Assembly: GCA_020250175.1 (NCBI GenBank)
Contig: JADCEN010000007.1
Coordinates: 1-64,000, forward strand
From: Rhodobacter sp.
GTDB lineage: Bacteria > Pseudomonadota > Alphaproteobacteria > Rhodobacterales > Rhodobacteraceae
Direction of reading: 5' to 3'
DNA length: 64,000 bases
The first letter of the stretch is position 1. Every line of letters starts with the position of its first letter. Shown in pieces: positions 51,359 to 62,669 of the stretch. Below the pieces are notes generated by a model. It worked only from the letters and a program-made list of their open reading frames with translations. It was not told where the DNA came from and did no database searches. Made by a program: the position numbers and the translations under genes.

Positions 51359-51446
51359 ACTGCAGGCGGACTTGGGGCATCCGCTGCGGCTATTTACGGA
51401 AGGGCGCGGGGGGGCGCAAGCCAAAAACGCGCCCCGCCGCCGGCAA

Positions 51447-51782
51447 TCACACTTCTTCCTCGTCGCCGCCCACATCCGCCAGATCGTCCAGCGAAACGGT
51501 GTCATCGGCATCTTCTTCCAGCAGATCATCGTCCAGATCCGCGTCATCGGCGACGCCGGGTTCCAGGATGTCGTCTTCCGCTTCCAGGTCGTCGACAAGC
51601 ACATCCTCGTCCTTTTCGGGCAGAGGGCGTGCAATCACGACAGAGGCCGCCTTGCGGCGGGCGGATTCGATATCCACGATCTCGCCCGAGTAGGGGCTGA
51701 TGATCGGGGTCTTGTTCAGGTCGTAAAAGCGCTTGCCTGTGGTCGGGCAGATGCGTTTTGTGCCCCATTCCGGGTTGGGCAT
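51447..51782 (-). CDS. TIGR02300 family protein with acidic tail
   Basis: 111 residues. The N-terminal part (WGTKRICPTTGKRFYDLNK, then PIISPYSGEIVDI) matches TIGR02300, a family largely confined to alphaproteobacteria. The second half is extremely acidic (runs of Asp/Glu). Function unknown; the paired Cys and zinc-ribbon-like opening suggest nucleic-acid or metal contact. AAGGGA precedes the ATG. A hairpin GGGGCGC/GCGCCCC at 51411-51435 lies beyond the stop and may terminate it. Confidence 0.88.
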   Translation of the reverse strand: MPNPEWGTKRICPTTGKRFYDLNKTPIISPYSGEIVDIESARRKAASVVIARPLPEKDEDVLVDDLEAEDDILEPGVADDADLDDDLLEEDADDTVSLDDLADVGGDEEEV

Positions 51783-51938
51783 GGTTGTTCCCTTGAAATA
51801 CTGGCGGATGCAGGATCGGGTTCGCTTGCCACAAGACCCTTCGGCTGTCAAAGCCTTTCGCGGCGGCGGCAAAGGCAGGCAAATGGGGGTTTTCTGCCGC
51901 CGCCGCGCGGGTATTCTGACTGCGCTCGGGACAAGACC

Positions 51939-52661
51939 ATGCCACTTCTGCCAGGACCGCCCCCGCTGGAGATTACCTTGCGCCGCAGCGCGCGGGCGCG
52001 GCGGTTTTCGCTGCGCGTCTCGCGTCTTGACGGGCGGGTGACGCTGTCGCTTCCGCCTGGCGCACGCGAGTCCGAGGCGATGGCCTTTGCCCGCCAGCAG
52101 GAACCCTGGATTCGCCGCGCCCTGGCCAACCTGCCGCAGACGGCCCCGGTCGGGCTTGGCGCGATGATTCCGGTGGAAGGGCGGCTGTTACGGCTGGACG
52201 CAGGGCCGGGGCGGCTGATCCGCATCGAAGGCGATTCGCTGTTGATCCCAGGCAACCCGGCGCAGGCCGGGGTGCGGGCGGGGGCCTTTCTGAAACATCT
52301 GGCGCGCGACCGGCTGACCGAAGCCTCGGACCGGTATGCGCGGATGATCGGGCGGTCTTACAGCCGGATCACCTTGCGCGATACCCGGTCGCGCTGGGGG
52401 TCCTGCACGGCGGACGGGGCGCTGATGTATTCCTGGCGGCTGGCCATGGCCCCGCCGGCGGTGCTCGACTATGTCGCGGCGCATGAGGTGGCGCATCTGG
52501 CGCAGATGAACCATTCGCCCGCGTTCTGGGCGGTCGTCGCCCGGCTGGTTCCCGGCCATGCCGCGCAGCGCCGCTGGCTGAAGCTGCATGGTCAGACGCT
52601 GCACGGCCCCCGATTTGTCTCCTCAGCACCGGTCGAGGCGCACAGGGACCCGGAGTGTTGA
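51939..52661 (+). CDS. SprT/YgjP-like (DUF45) zinc metallopeptidase
   Basis: 240 residues. The N-terminal half reads RRSARARRFSLRVSRLDGRV; then TRSRWGSCTADGALMYSW, and the zinc motif AAHEVAHLAQMNHSPAFW (HExxH with a downstream His). Members of this family are predicted cytoplasmic metallopeptidases of unknown substrate. Divergent from the TIGR02300 gene. Confidence 0.9.
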   Translation: MPLLPGPPPLEITLRRSARARRFSLRVSRLDGRVTLSLPPGARESEAMAFARQQEPWIRRALANLPQTAPVGLGAMIPVEGRLLRLDAGPGRLIRIEGDSLLIPGNPAQAGVRAGAFLKHLARDRLTEASDRYARMIGRSYSRITLRDTRSRWGSCTADGALMYSWRLAMAPPAVLDYVAAHEVAHLAQMNHSPAFWAVVARLVPGHAAQRRWLKLHGQTLHGPRFVSSAPVEAHRDPEC

Positions 52662-52755
52662 ACGCCGGGCAGGGTTCTGCCGAGCCCGTGTTGCAACACA
52701 TGAGGAACGAGAACCGCATGCAGCTTCATGGCCCGCAGATCTCAGTATTTCTCCG

Positions 52756-53241
52756 GTGGATTGGAGTCGTTTCAAACGTGACGCGCGGTTTCATGCCGTT
52801 TTCAGGTCAGCCGGTGACTTCGGCATAAGTCCCCGGGGCATAACGGAGCCAATCCGTGGACCCTATGGCGACAGGGGGCTTCTGAGCGTGACGGCACCGG
52901 TCTCTGAAGCAGAGTGGCAGAAGCTGCGCCCGACCCTTCTGGGCGACCTGCAACTGGCGGCCGTGCACGTGCATGACGCTGTGATGCGGTCCGGTCTGCT
53001 GATGACGCCTTTGGCACACCCCCTGTTGTCTGGCCGCAAACGCGAAGTGCTGCAATGGATGGCCGCAGGAAAATCCCGGCAGGATCTTGGCGATATCCTT
53101 GGCATTTCCGCCCGCACGGTCGCGGTGCATCTGCGGTCCGCGCGGGAAAAGCTTGGGGTCCTGACGATGGTGCAGGCGGTGGGCCGCGCGATCGGCCTCA
53201 GAATCATTTTCCCCCGGCAGATCGGCCCCAAGGCCGCATGA
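52756..53241 (+). pseudogene. N-terminally truncated LuxR-type quorum-sensing regulator
   Basis: 161 residues from an in-frame GTG at 52756. The sequence retains the second half of an autoinducer-binding domain (VDWSRFKRD, GITEPIRGPYGDRGLLSVTA) and a complete LuxR helix-turn-helix (SGRKREVLQWMAAGKSRQDL, ILGISARTVAVHLRSAREKL). The first 60-70 residues, which would supply the conserved Trp, Tyr, Asp and Pro of the ligand pocket, are absent, and no ribosome-binding site precedes the GTG. The upstream DNA belongs to the metallopeptidase gene. It is probably a decayed gene; expression as a ligand-free LuxR is the alternative. Confidence 0.7.
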
Positions 53242-53386
53242 CCGGTGACCGGGCCGCAGGGGATTTCCGGGTGTCCTGTTGCCTTTGATCTTCGTGGCGG
53301 GCGGGATATGCGGGGCAGCCCGCAGGCCAGAAGCGCCGGTGACAGTTATCCAGCGCATTGGCAGCCCGGCTGTGTAGGGGTTGTGG

Positions 53387-56824
<3,438 letters not shown>

Positions 56825-56903
56825 GTCCGACCCCCTGTGCGCAAACTGACGGGGTTATAGAGGGAAGACGGGGCGGCACAAGGGGCAAACCGCCACCGCT
56901 GCC

Positions 56904-56937
56904 TTGACGCGGGCGATGGGGTTAGCTAAGTTAGCTA
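56904..56937 (+). promoter_or_regulatory. Promoter and tandem operator-like repeats of the toxin-antitoxin pair
   Basis: TTGACG (56904-56909), 17 bases, then TAAGTT (56927-56932). Over the -10 lie two copies of GTTAGCTA (56921-56928 and 56930-56937), 9 bp apart. Antitoxins of this class usually bind repeats over their own promoter, so autoregulation is likely. Confidence 0.5.
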
Positions 56938-56957
56938 GGCACAGAAAGGGGCCGATC

Positions 56958-57185
56958 ATGCAGATGACCATACATGCTGCCAAGACCAACCTGTCCAAAC
57001 TGATCGACGCTGCGCTGAAGGGCGAAGAGGTGATCATCGCCCGTGGTGGAACGCCGGTGGTTCGGCTGGTGCCGGTGGAAGCGAAGAAGACCTTCAAGTT
57101 CGGCGTGATCCCCGAGCTTGTCGGCACACAGGCCCCCGATTTCCTGGAACCGATGACCGAGGAAGAGCTTCGCGAGTGGGAATAG
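56958..57185 (+). CDS. Phd/YefM-type antitoxin
   Basis: 75 residues. MTIHAAKTNLSKLIDAALKG and EVIIARGGTPVVRLVPV are the DNA-binding Phd/YefM core; the acidic C-terminus (EPMTEEELREWE) would wrap the toxin. The ATG at 56958 has AAAGGGG about 8 bases upstream. The toxin gene starts four bases after the stop. Confidence 0.9.
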   Translation: MQMTIHAAKTNLSKLIDAALKGEEVIIARGGTPVVRLVPVEAKKTFKFGVIPELVGTQAPDFLEPMTEEELREWE

Positions 57186-57189
57186 GCCC

Positions 57190-57573
57190 GTGGCGCTTCT
57201 GGATACGCATATCTGGGCGTGGATGCTGACGGTCGACCCGATCCTTTCGCCAAAAGCCCGCGCGGCAATCGACGGTGCCACGTCGCTGTTCCTGAGCCCC
57301 GCCAGTCTTTATGAGATCAGCCAAAAGGTGCGTCTGGGCAAGTGGCCGCTGATGGAGCCTTTCGCCGGCAATCTGCCCGACTATGCCACGGCGGCAGGTC
57401 TGACGGTCGCCCCGCTGACAGCGGAGGTTGCCGTCGTGGCCGGATCACTCGACTGGCCGCATCGCGACCCGTTTGACCGCCTTCTGGCGGCGACCGCGCT
57501 GGTCAATGGGTGGCCGTTGATCTCGGCAGATCCTGCGTTCGACAGTCTGACAGGGTTGTGGCGGGTCTGGTAG
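57190..57573 (+). CDS. VapC-type PIN-domain toxin
   Basis: 127 residues from GTG at 57190. PIN fold with acidic residues in ALLDTHIWAWML, ASLYEISQKVRLGKWPL (Glu), DWPHRDPFDRLLAATAL (Asp) and LISADPAF (Asp). An RNase toxin, probably acting on tRNA or mRNA, neutralised by the preceding antitoxin. Its last 14 codons recur as a fragment at 57947-58015. Confidence 0.9.
   Translation: MALLDTHIWAWMLTVDPILSPKARAAIDGATSLFLSPASLYEISQKVRLGKWPLMEPFAGNLPDYATAAGLTVAPLTAEVAVVAGSLDWPHRDPFDRLLAATALVNGWPLISADPAFDSLTGLWRVW
57532..57572 (+). repeat. 41-bp direct repeat, first copy (3' end of vapC)
   Basis: Begins CCTGCGTTCGACAG and ends GCGGGTCTGGTA; 37 of 41 bases match 57974-58014. The first copy encodes the natural end of VapC. 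Confidence 0.75.
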
Positions 57574-57620
57574 CGTGTGGCGCGGCAGCCCACCAAGGGT
57601 AACGGGTGAAAGGACGCGAA

Positions 57621-57935
57621 ATGCTGGAACTGCGACCGAATTGTGAACTCTGCGACAAGGATTTGCCGCCGCACAGCCCCGAAGCCCGGATATGCACCTA
57701 CGAATGCACCTATTGCGCGCATTGCGTCGAGACGGTTCTGCACAATGTATGCCCGACCTGCGGGGGCGGATTTTCTCCGCGCCCGTTCCGTCCCCAGAAC
57801 GCCTGGCGGGCAGATGAGTCCCTTGGGCTTGGCCATCACCCGGCCAGCACGGTGCGGGTACATTCCCGGTTTACGATGGAAGACATTGCGGCTCATGTGG
57901 CGCGCATACGGCACCTGGCACCTGAGCAACGGTGA
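57621..57935 (+). CDS. DUF1272 domain protein
   Basis: 104 residues. The N-terminal 55 residues match DUF1272: MLELRPNCELCDKDLPPHS, EARICTYECTYCAHC and CPTCGGGF, with eight cysteines in CxxC-type pairs that likely bind zinc. The C-terminal 45 residues are an unmatched extension. AAAGGA lies about 6 bases before the ATG at 57621. Function unknown. Confidence 0.85.
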   Translation: MLELRPNCELCDKDLPPHSPEARICTYECTYCAHCVETVLHNVCPTCGGGFSPRPFRPQNAWRADESLGLGHHPASTVRVHSRFTMEDIAAHVARIRHLAPEQR

Positions 57936-57946
57936 GGCACGTCACA

Positions 57947-58015
57947 TCGCGTCGCGCTTTTCTTTCGGCCAACCCTGCGTTCGGCAGCCGGACAGGGTTG
58001 CGGCGGGTCTGGTAA
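57947..58015 (+). pseudogene. Relic of the 3' end of a second vapC
   Basis: In one frame the text reads FLSANPAFGSRTGLRRVW followed by TAA. It aligns with the VapC C-terminus LISADPAFDSLTGLWRVW, with 12 of 18 residues the same. Nothing upstream continues the PIN fold. It looks like the tail of a deleted paralogue or a partial duplication. Confidence 0.55.
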
Positions 58016-58024
58016 ACCCTGCGC

Positions 58025-58058
58025 ATGAAAACGGGCCGGGGTTTCCCCCGGCCCGTTT
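58025..58058 (-). terminator. Terminator of the permease gene
   Basis: AAACGGGCCGGGG (58029-58041) pairs perfectly with CCCCGGCCCGTTT (58046-58058) around TTTC. Read on the minus strand the stem is followed by TCATGC after TTTT, and it lies 25 bases past the permease stop. Confidence 0.85.
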
Positions 58059-58082
58059 CCAGTTCCCGTATCGCAGCCGAGA

Positions 58083-59642
58083 TCAGCCCTTCTCGCCAAC
58101 CGCAGCTTCGGCTGCGGCGATGGCTGCCTTGCGCTTGGCGATGCGGTCGCCGATCGGCGGGCCTTCGAAGCGGCGGTTCTCGACCGTGACCCACAGGATC
58201 AGCGCCAGAACGATGAAGCCGGCGACGACCCAGAACACACGCTCGTTCGGCGGAGCCACGGCGATGAACAGGATCACGCCCATGCCGATGATCGCCAGCA
58301 GCGTGACCAGCTTGTACACACCCGCGCTCATCGCCCAGGGGCCGGGGGTCGGCCATTTGGCCGTGCCATAGGCGAAGAGACCCGCCACCAGCGGAACGGT
58401 GAAGGACAGGAACAGGAACACCAGGGTCGAGTTCACCACGATCACATAGATCGAGGTGCCGCCGACCTTGATCGACATTGCCAGCACTACGTAAAGGATG
58501 CACAGGACCGTCGACGTCCAGATCGCGGTCACCGGGGTGCGGTACTTCGGCGACACAGAAGACAGCGCCTTGGAGCCGACAGGCATGCCATCGTCGCGGG
58601 CAAAGGCGAAGAGCATGCGGCTGGCCGAGGTCACCGTGGCAAGACCGCACAGGAACTGGGCAATCAGGATGCCGAGGTAGATCGCCATCTTCAGACCGAC
58701 GGGCAGGATCGCATCCATGGTGGCAAAGAACATTCCCCAGCCCTGCGAGGCTGCCGTTGCCAGATCAGGGATCGCCAGCGTGATCGCGCAGATCATGATC
58801 CAGCCGACCAGCGAGGACCAGAACACGGCCGAGACGATGCCCCGCGGCACGGATTGCGCGGCATTCTTGGTTTCTTCCGAGGTGTGGGCCGAGGCGTCAT
58901 AGCCGGTGATCGTGTAGACCGGCAGCAGAAGGCACAGCAGGAAGAGGTAGCCCATGTTGTCTGACTGCGGGAACACGCCACCGCCGGCATCGCCCGAAAA
59001 GTTGGTGAAGGTCCACAGCCGCGAGATGTCGATGGCCGGTGCGAAGTAGAGGCAGGCCAGGACCAGTACGGCGGTCGTCAGAAAGATCAGGTAGCCCGAC
59101 ACGTCGGTCAGCATCGTGGTCACCTTGATGCCAAGGTGGTTGAACAGCGCCTGGACAGCGGTGATCACGGCAACGAAGGTAACGACCTGTATGTCGGTTC
59201 CGGTGAAGCCGAACATGCCGCCAAAGGTGCCGGCAAAGAAATAGGCGGTGCCGATGTTGATGGCGCCCAGCACGGTGATCAGCCCCAGCAGGTTGAGCCA
59301 GGCAGTCAGCCAGCCCCAGAACCGGTTCCCCAGGATCGACGCCCAGTGATACAGCCCCCCTGCCGTGGGAAAGGCGCTGGCGATCTGCGCCATGGCCAGG
59401 GCGAACATGGCCGAGACAAGACAGCCCACAATCCAGCCGATGCCTGCCCCCGCGCCGCCGACGCCGCCCAGCGCCTGCGGGAAAGAGTTGATGCCCCCTG
59501 ACAGGATGCAGATGATCGAAAACGAAATCGCGAAGTTGGAAAACTTCGACATGCTGCGCGACAGTTCCTGGGCATAGCCCATGCCGTGAAGGACCTTTAT
59601 ATCCTCGCGCCGCTCTTTGTCGGTGTAATCGTCGATGGCCAT
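58083..59642 (-). CDS. APC-family amino acid permease
   Basis: 519 residues with about 12 membrane helices. GMGYAQELSRSMSKFSNFAIS, SGGINSFPQALGGVG and PTAGGLYHWASILG match the amino acid/choline (GABA-permease-like) subfamily of the APC superfamily; GYDASAHTSEETKNAA is its hallmark in the helix 6-7 region. Probably imports an amino acid or amine; the substrate is unknown. The cytoplasmic C-terminus is Lys/Ala-rich. Confidence 0.88.
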   Translation of the reverse strand: MAIDDYTDKERREDIKVLHGMGYAQELSRSMSKFSNFAISFSIICILSGGINSFPQALGGVGGAGAGIGWIVGCLVSAMFALAMAQIASAFPTAGGLYHWASILGNRFWGWLTAWLNLLGLITVLGAINIGTAYFFAGTFGGMFGFTGTDIQVVTFVAVITAVQALFNHLGIKVTTMLTDVSGYLIFLTTAVLVLACLYFAPAIDISRLWTFTNFSGDAGGGVFPQSDNMGYLFLLCLLLPVYTITGYDASAHTSEETKNAAQSVPRGIVSAVFWSSLVGWIMICAITLAIPDLATAASQGWGMFFATMDAILPVGLKMAIYLGILIAQFLCGLATVTSASRMLFAFARDDGMPVGSKALSSVSPKYRTPVTAIWTSTVLCILYVVLAMSIKVGGTSIYVIVVNSTLVFLFLSFTVPLVAGLFAYGTAKWPTPGPWAMSAGVYKLVTLLAIIGMGVILFIAVAPPNERVFWVVAGFIVLALILWVTVENRRFEGPPIGDRIAKRKAAIAAAEAAVGEKG

Positions 59643-59870
59643 TGTCTTCCCTCTGACCTGCTGGTCTGTCTGTTATGATTGAAGGGCGGATCGGACGCCC
59701 TCGCAGACCATCGAAGCCCCAAAAACCGGGGCTGGCAACAGAATTGTTCGATTTCTGCGCACACTGCCCCCCAAACCGTCGCGCGGGTGTCGCAAAAGAC
59801 TCACGTTGCGCGGCAAACCGGCGGGCCATATGTGACGGGTCCGGCAAGGTTGCAGGCCAGAGGCCGCCGG

Positions 59871-61028
59871 ATGGAAAGGGCAGACGTGATCCTGTGCGAA
59901 CATGGCCCCCAAGACCGCCCGGCGGTGTTCGGCCCCCCCGACTCGGTCATCACTGCCGACGTGGCCGGGGACCTGCCCGGTGCCTTGGCGGCTGTGGATG
60001 CAGCACTTGCGCGCGGGGCCTGGATCGCCGGTTATGTCGCCTACGAGGCGGGTCTGGCGCTGGAGCCAAAGCTTGCGGCACTGCTGCCCCCTGATCGTGA
60101 CGGGCCGCTGCTTGCGCTGGGGGTCTACAGCGGCCCCTCTGCTGCCGGGCCGCTGCTGGAGCGGGCGGCCCGCGAAGCGGCAGACGTGCGGCTGACCACC
60201 CCCCGGCCCATCCTGGCCCGCAGTGCCTATGATGCGGCCATGGCAAAGGTGCTGGCCTATATCGCTGCGGGCGATTGCTATCAGGTCAACCTGACCTTTC
60301 CGATGGAGGCGCGGCTGGATGGCGGCACCGCGCTGGGCCTTTATGGCGCGCTGCGGCGCACGGGCGCGGTGGGGCATGGCGCGCTGGTGGACCTGGGGGT
60401 TGGGCCAGTGGTCGTGTCGCGGTCGCCCGAACTCTTCTTCAAGGTCGATGCCGGGGGCCAGATCATGGCGCGCCCGATGAAGGGCACGGCCCCGCGCGAC
60501 CCCGATCCGCAGCGCGATGCCGAAATTGCCGCGCGGCTGGCAGTCAGTGAAAAGGACCGCGCCGAAAACCTGATGATCGTCGATCTGCTGCGCAACGACA
60601 TCGCGCGCCTGTCCCGGGTGGGGTCGGTCAAGGTGCCGCAGCTGTACCGGATGGAGACCTATTCGACGGTCCATCAGATGACATCAACGATCATCGGCCA
60701 GCTGCGCGGCAGGCCCGGCTTTGGCGCGCTGATGCGGGCGCTCTTTCCCTGCGGTTCGGTCACGGGTGCCCCGAAAATCCGCGCGATGCAGATCATCCGC
60801 CAGGTGGAGCCCGCCCCGCGCGGCGTCTATTGCGGTGCGGTCGGGTGGATGGCCCCCGACGGGCGGGCCGATTTCAGCGTGGCGATCCGAACGCTGTCAC
60901 TGTTTCCCGGCGGGCGTGTGGTGATGAACGTGGGCGGCGGCGTGGTGACGGATTCGACCGCCGAAGGCGAATGGGAGGAAGCCCTGTGGAAAGCGCGCTT
61001 CGTCAAGGCGGCCGTGACCCGTCCCTGA
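59871..61028 (+). CDS. pabB: Aminodeoxychorismate synthase component I
   Basis: 385 residues. Chorismate-binding fold: YIAAGDCYQVNLTFPM, SRSPELFFKVD, MARPMKGTAPR, DLLRNDIARLSRVGSVKV and GSVTGAPKIRAM are in family order. Makes 4-amino-4-deoxychorismate for folate. The ATG at 59871 was chosen for its position before the conserved region and AGAGG upstream. It overlaps the following aminotransferase-IV gene by 43 bases. The amidotransferase PabA is not in the window. Confidence 0.93.
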   Translation: MERADVILCEHGPQDRPAVFGPPDSVITADVAGDLPGALAAVDAALARGAWIAGYVAYEAGLALEPKLAALLPPDRDGPLLALGVYSGPSAAGPLLERAAREAADVRLTTPRPILARSAYDAAMAKVLAYIAAGDCYQVNLTFPMEARLDGGTALGLYGALRRTGAVGHGALVDLGVGPVVVSRSPELFFKVDAGGQIMARPMKGTAPRDPDPQRDAEIAARLAVSEKDRAENLMIVDLLRNDIARLSRVGSVKVPQLYRMETYSTVHQMTSTIIGQLRGRPGFGALMRALFPCGSVTGAPKIRAMQIIRQVEPAPRGVYCGAVGWMAPDGRADFSVAIRTLSLFPGGRVVMNVGGGVVTDSTAEGEWEEALWKARFVKAAVTRP

Positions 61029-61621
61029 AGCTGATCGAAACGCTGGCCTGGGACGGCACGCGGGCGGTGCGCGCCGCCCGTCATCTGGCGCGCCTTGCGC
61101 GGTCTGCCGCCCTTCTGGGCTGGCACTGCGATCCGGCCGCGGCCGAGGCGGCGCTGCTGCACGGGCGGGCCGGCCCGGCCCGGCTGCGCCTGACACTGGA
61201 CCGCAGGGGCCGGATCGAGGTGACGGAAAGCGCCCTTGTGCCCTTTTCGGGGCCGGTCCGTCTTGGGCTGGCCGGGGCGCGGCTGGCGGCGGGCGACCCA
61301 TGGCTTGGCGTGAAGACCACACGGCGCGCCACCTATGACCGGGCGCGGGCCGAGTTGCCCGCCGGGCTTGACGAGGTGATCTTTCTGAACGGCGCGGACG
61401 AGGTTTGCGACGGCACCATCACCACGGTCTTCTTCGATGCGGGGCAGGGGCTGCGCACGCCGCCCCTGCGCTGTGGCCTGCTGCCCGGCGTGCTGCGCGA
61501 AGAGATGCTGGCAACCGGGCAAGCGCAGGAAGCGGGCCTTCTGGCCGCCGATCTGCCCCGGGTGCGGCTGTGGGTGGGCAATTCGCTGCGCGGGCTGGGT
61601 CCGGCGGTGTGGATGGGGTGA
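60986..61621 (+). CDS. Aminotransferase class IV protein (aminodeoxychorismate lyase-like)
   Basis: 211 residues from GTG at 60986, which has GGGAGG about 7 bases upstream and lies inside pabB. KLIETLAWDGTRAVRAARHL, KTTRRATYDRARAELP (PLP lysine expected here), DEVIFLNGADEVCDGTITTV and PLRCGLLPGVLREEML are PabC/IlvE-type signatures. With PabB it would complete p-aminobenzoate synthesis. Some annotate this family only as aminotransferase IV, so the lyase role is inferred. Confidence 0.85.
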   Translation: MESALRQGGRDPSLKLIETLAWDGTRAVRAARHLARLARSAALLGWHCDPAAAEAALLHGRAGPARLRLTLDRRGRIEVTESALVPFSGPVRLGLAGARLAAGDPWLGVKTTRRATYDRARAELPAGLDEVIFLNGADEVCDGTITTVFFDAGQGLRTPPLRCGLLPGVLREEMLATGQAQEAGLLAADLPRVRLWVGNSLRGLGPAVWMG

Positions 61622-62309
61622 CCTGCGCCCGGTCGCCCGATCTGCGGCAGGTGCCGCCGCTTTCCCCTTTCGGGAAGGGTTTGCCACGGGTCTGGCGGGC
61701 ACCCTCCGGTCCGGCTGTGCCCGGCACCGGGCCGGGCAGCGGCTGCGCTGCGGCATAAGCCGTGCCGTCTGGCCGGAAGATCGCCGAAGGCCCGCCGGTG
61801 CAGGTGCCGCGCGGGGTGCGGCCTGCCTGCCGCTTTCGGGCCGCTGCATGGACGGGCCAGGCCTGCCCGGCCTGGCCATGATCGCCTGCGTCCAGTCCAG
61901 ATGCCTGATCGGCGAGAGTACGGCCACGGCCAGGCGCATCCATGTCTCCCCGGCCCGGCTGACAGCCGAAGCCGTCGCGAAAGCCGCAGGCACCCGTTGA
62001 TTGATCGGGAACAGCCTGCACCGGGTGCTGGACATGGCTTTCGACGAGGACCGCGCCCGCAACCGCAAAGGACAACGGGGCGGAAACCCTCAGCCTTCTG
62101 CGAAAGCTTACCCTCAACCACCTGCGAAAAGCCCGCCCCGAACTCCCCGCCTCCCGCCAGATACAAACGCGCAGGATAGTCCGGCGACGTCGCAAGAACC
62201 ATCCTCGGCCAAATGCGATAGCCCTGCAAGCGCCCTGGCCCCCTTTTCGTTTCGGGCCGTTCCATTATATAGTCAAACTTCGTGAACCGAGTCTGACCGG
62301 GAGCCTGCC
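61622..62309. other. 688-bp stretch between pabC-like gene and clpS
   Basis: The middle (about 61848-62221) is a decayed transposase, listed separately. The first 225 bases have no recognisable content. The last 90 bases should contain the clpS promoter; the only AT-rich patch is TTATATAGTC near 62265-62274. Confidence 0.6.
61848..62221 (+). pseudogene. Remnant of an ISAs1-family transposase (C-terminal part)
   Basis: Three frames must be joined. Frame one: GLAMIACVQSR, LTAEAVAKA, a stop at 61998-62000 where the family has Trp, then IGNSLHRVLDMAFDEDRARN. Frame two from 62083: ETLSLLRKLTLNHLRKARPE. Frame three from about 62165: KRAG, a TAG at 62177-62179 again in place of Trp, then SGDVARTILGQMR and the final TAG. 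The pattern GIENSLHWVLDV-FDEDRARNR ... LLRKLALNLLR ... KRAGWSDDFARSILGQMR is that of ISAs1 transposases. Two stops and two frameshifts make it dead. The 5' part is not recognisable. Confidence 0.8.
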
Positions 62310-62651
62310 TTGACGCGTCGCCCTTTCCTCATGTCGGGAAAGACCAGTGGAAATGACGGGGAAACCTCTGTCATCACCAAGACACGTTCCAGGACCGAGC
62401 GTCCCCCCCTGTACAAGGTCATGCTTCTGAACGACGATTACACACCGATGGAGTTTGTCGTTCATGTGCTGGAAAGGTTCTTTGGCCTGACCCATGCACA
62501 GGCGTTCGAGATCATGCTGACGGTGCACAAGAAGGGGCTGGCGGTGGTCGGCGTGTTTTCCTTCGAGGTGGCGGAAACCAAGGTGGCCCAGGTGATGGAT
62601 TTTGCCCGTCGCCACCAGCATCCGCTGCAATGCACGATGGAAAAGGAATAA
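62310..62651 (+). CDS. clpS: ATP-dependent Clp protease adaptor ClpS
   Basis: 113 residues. The core [20 protein letters not shown] forms the N-degron pocket (Asn-Asp pair), followed by [20 protein letters not shown] and the C-terminal [11 protein letters not shown]. Delivers N-degron proteins to ClpAP. I prefer the TTG at 62310 because GGGAG lies about 6 bases before it; an ATG seven codons later has no such site. Encoded away from clpA, but adjacent to a methyltransferase gene. Confidence 0.93.
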   Translation: MTRRPFLMSGKTSGNDGETSVITKTRSRTERPPLYKVMLLNDDYTPMEFVVHVLERFFGLTHAQAFEIMLTVHKKGLAVVGVFSFEVAETKVAQVMDFARRHQHPLQCTMEKE

Positions 62652-62669
62652 GGCCGCCTGCGGCCGCCC

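Noticed and set aside
62264..62269. Perfect TATAAT on the minus strand upstream of clpS
   Set aside because: It points away from clpS into the transposase relic, and I see no matching -35 box or gene to serve.
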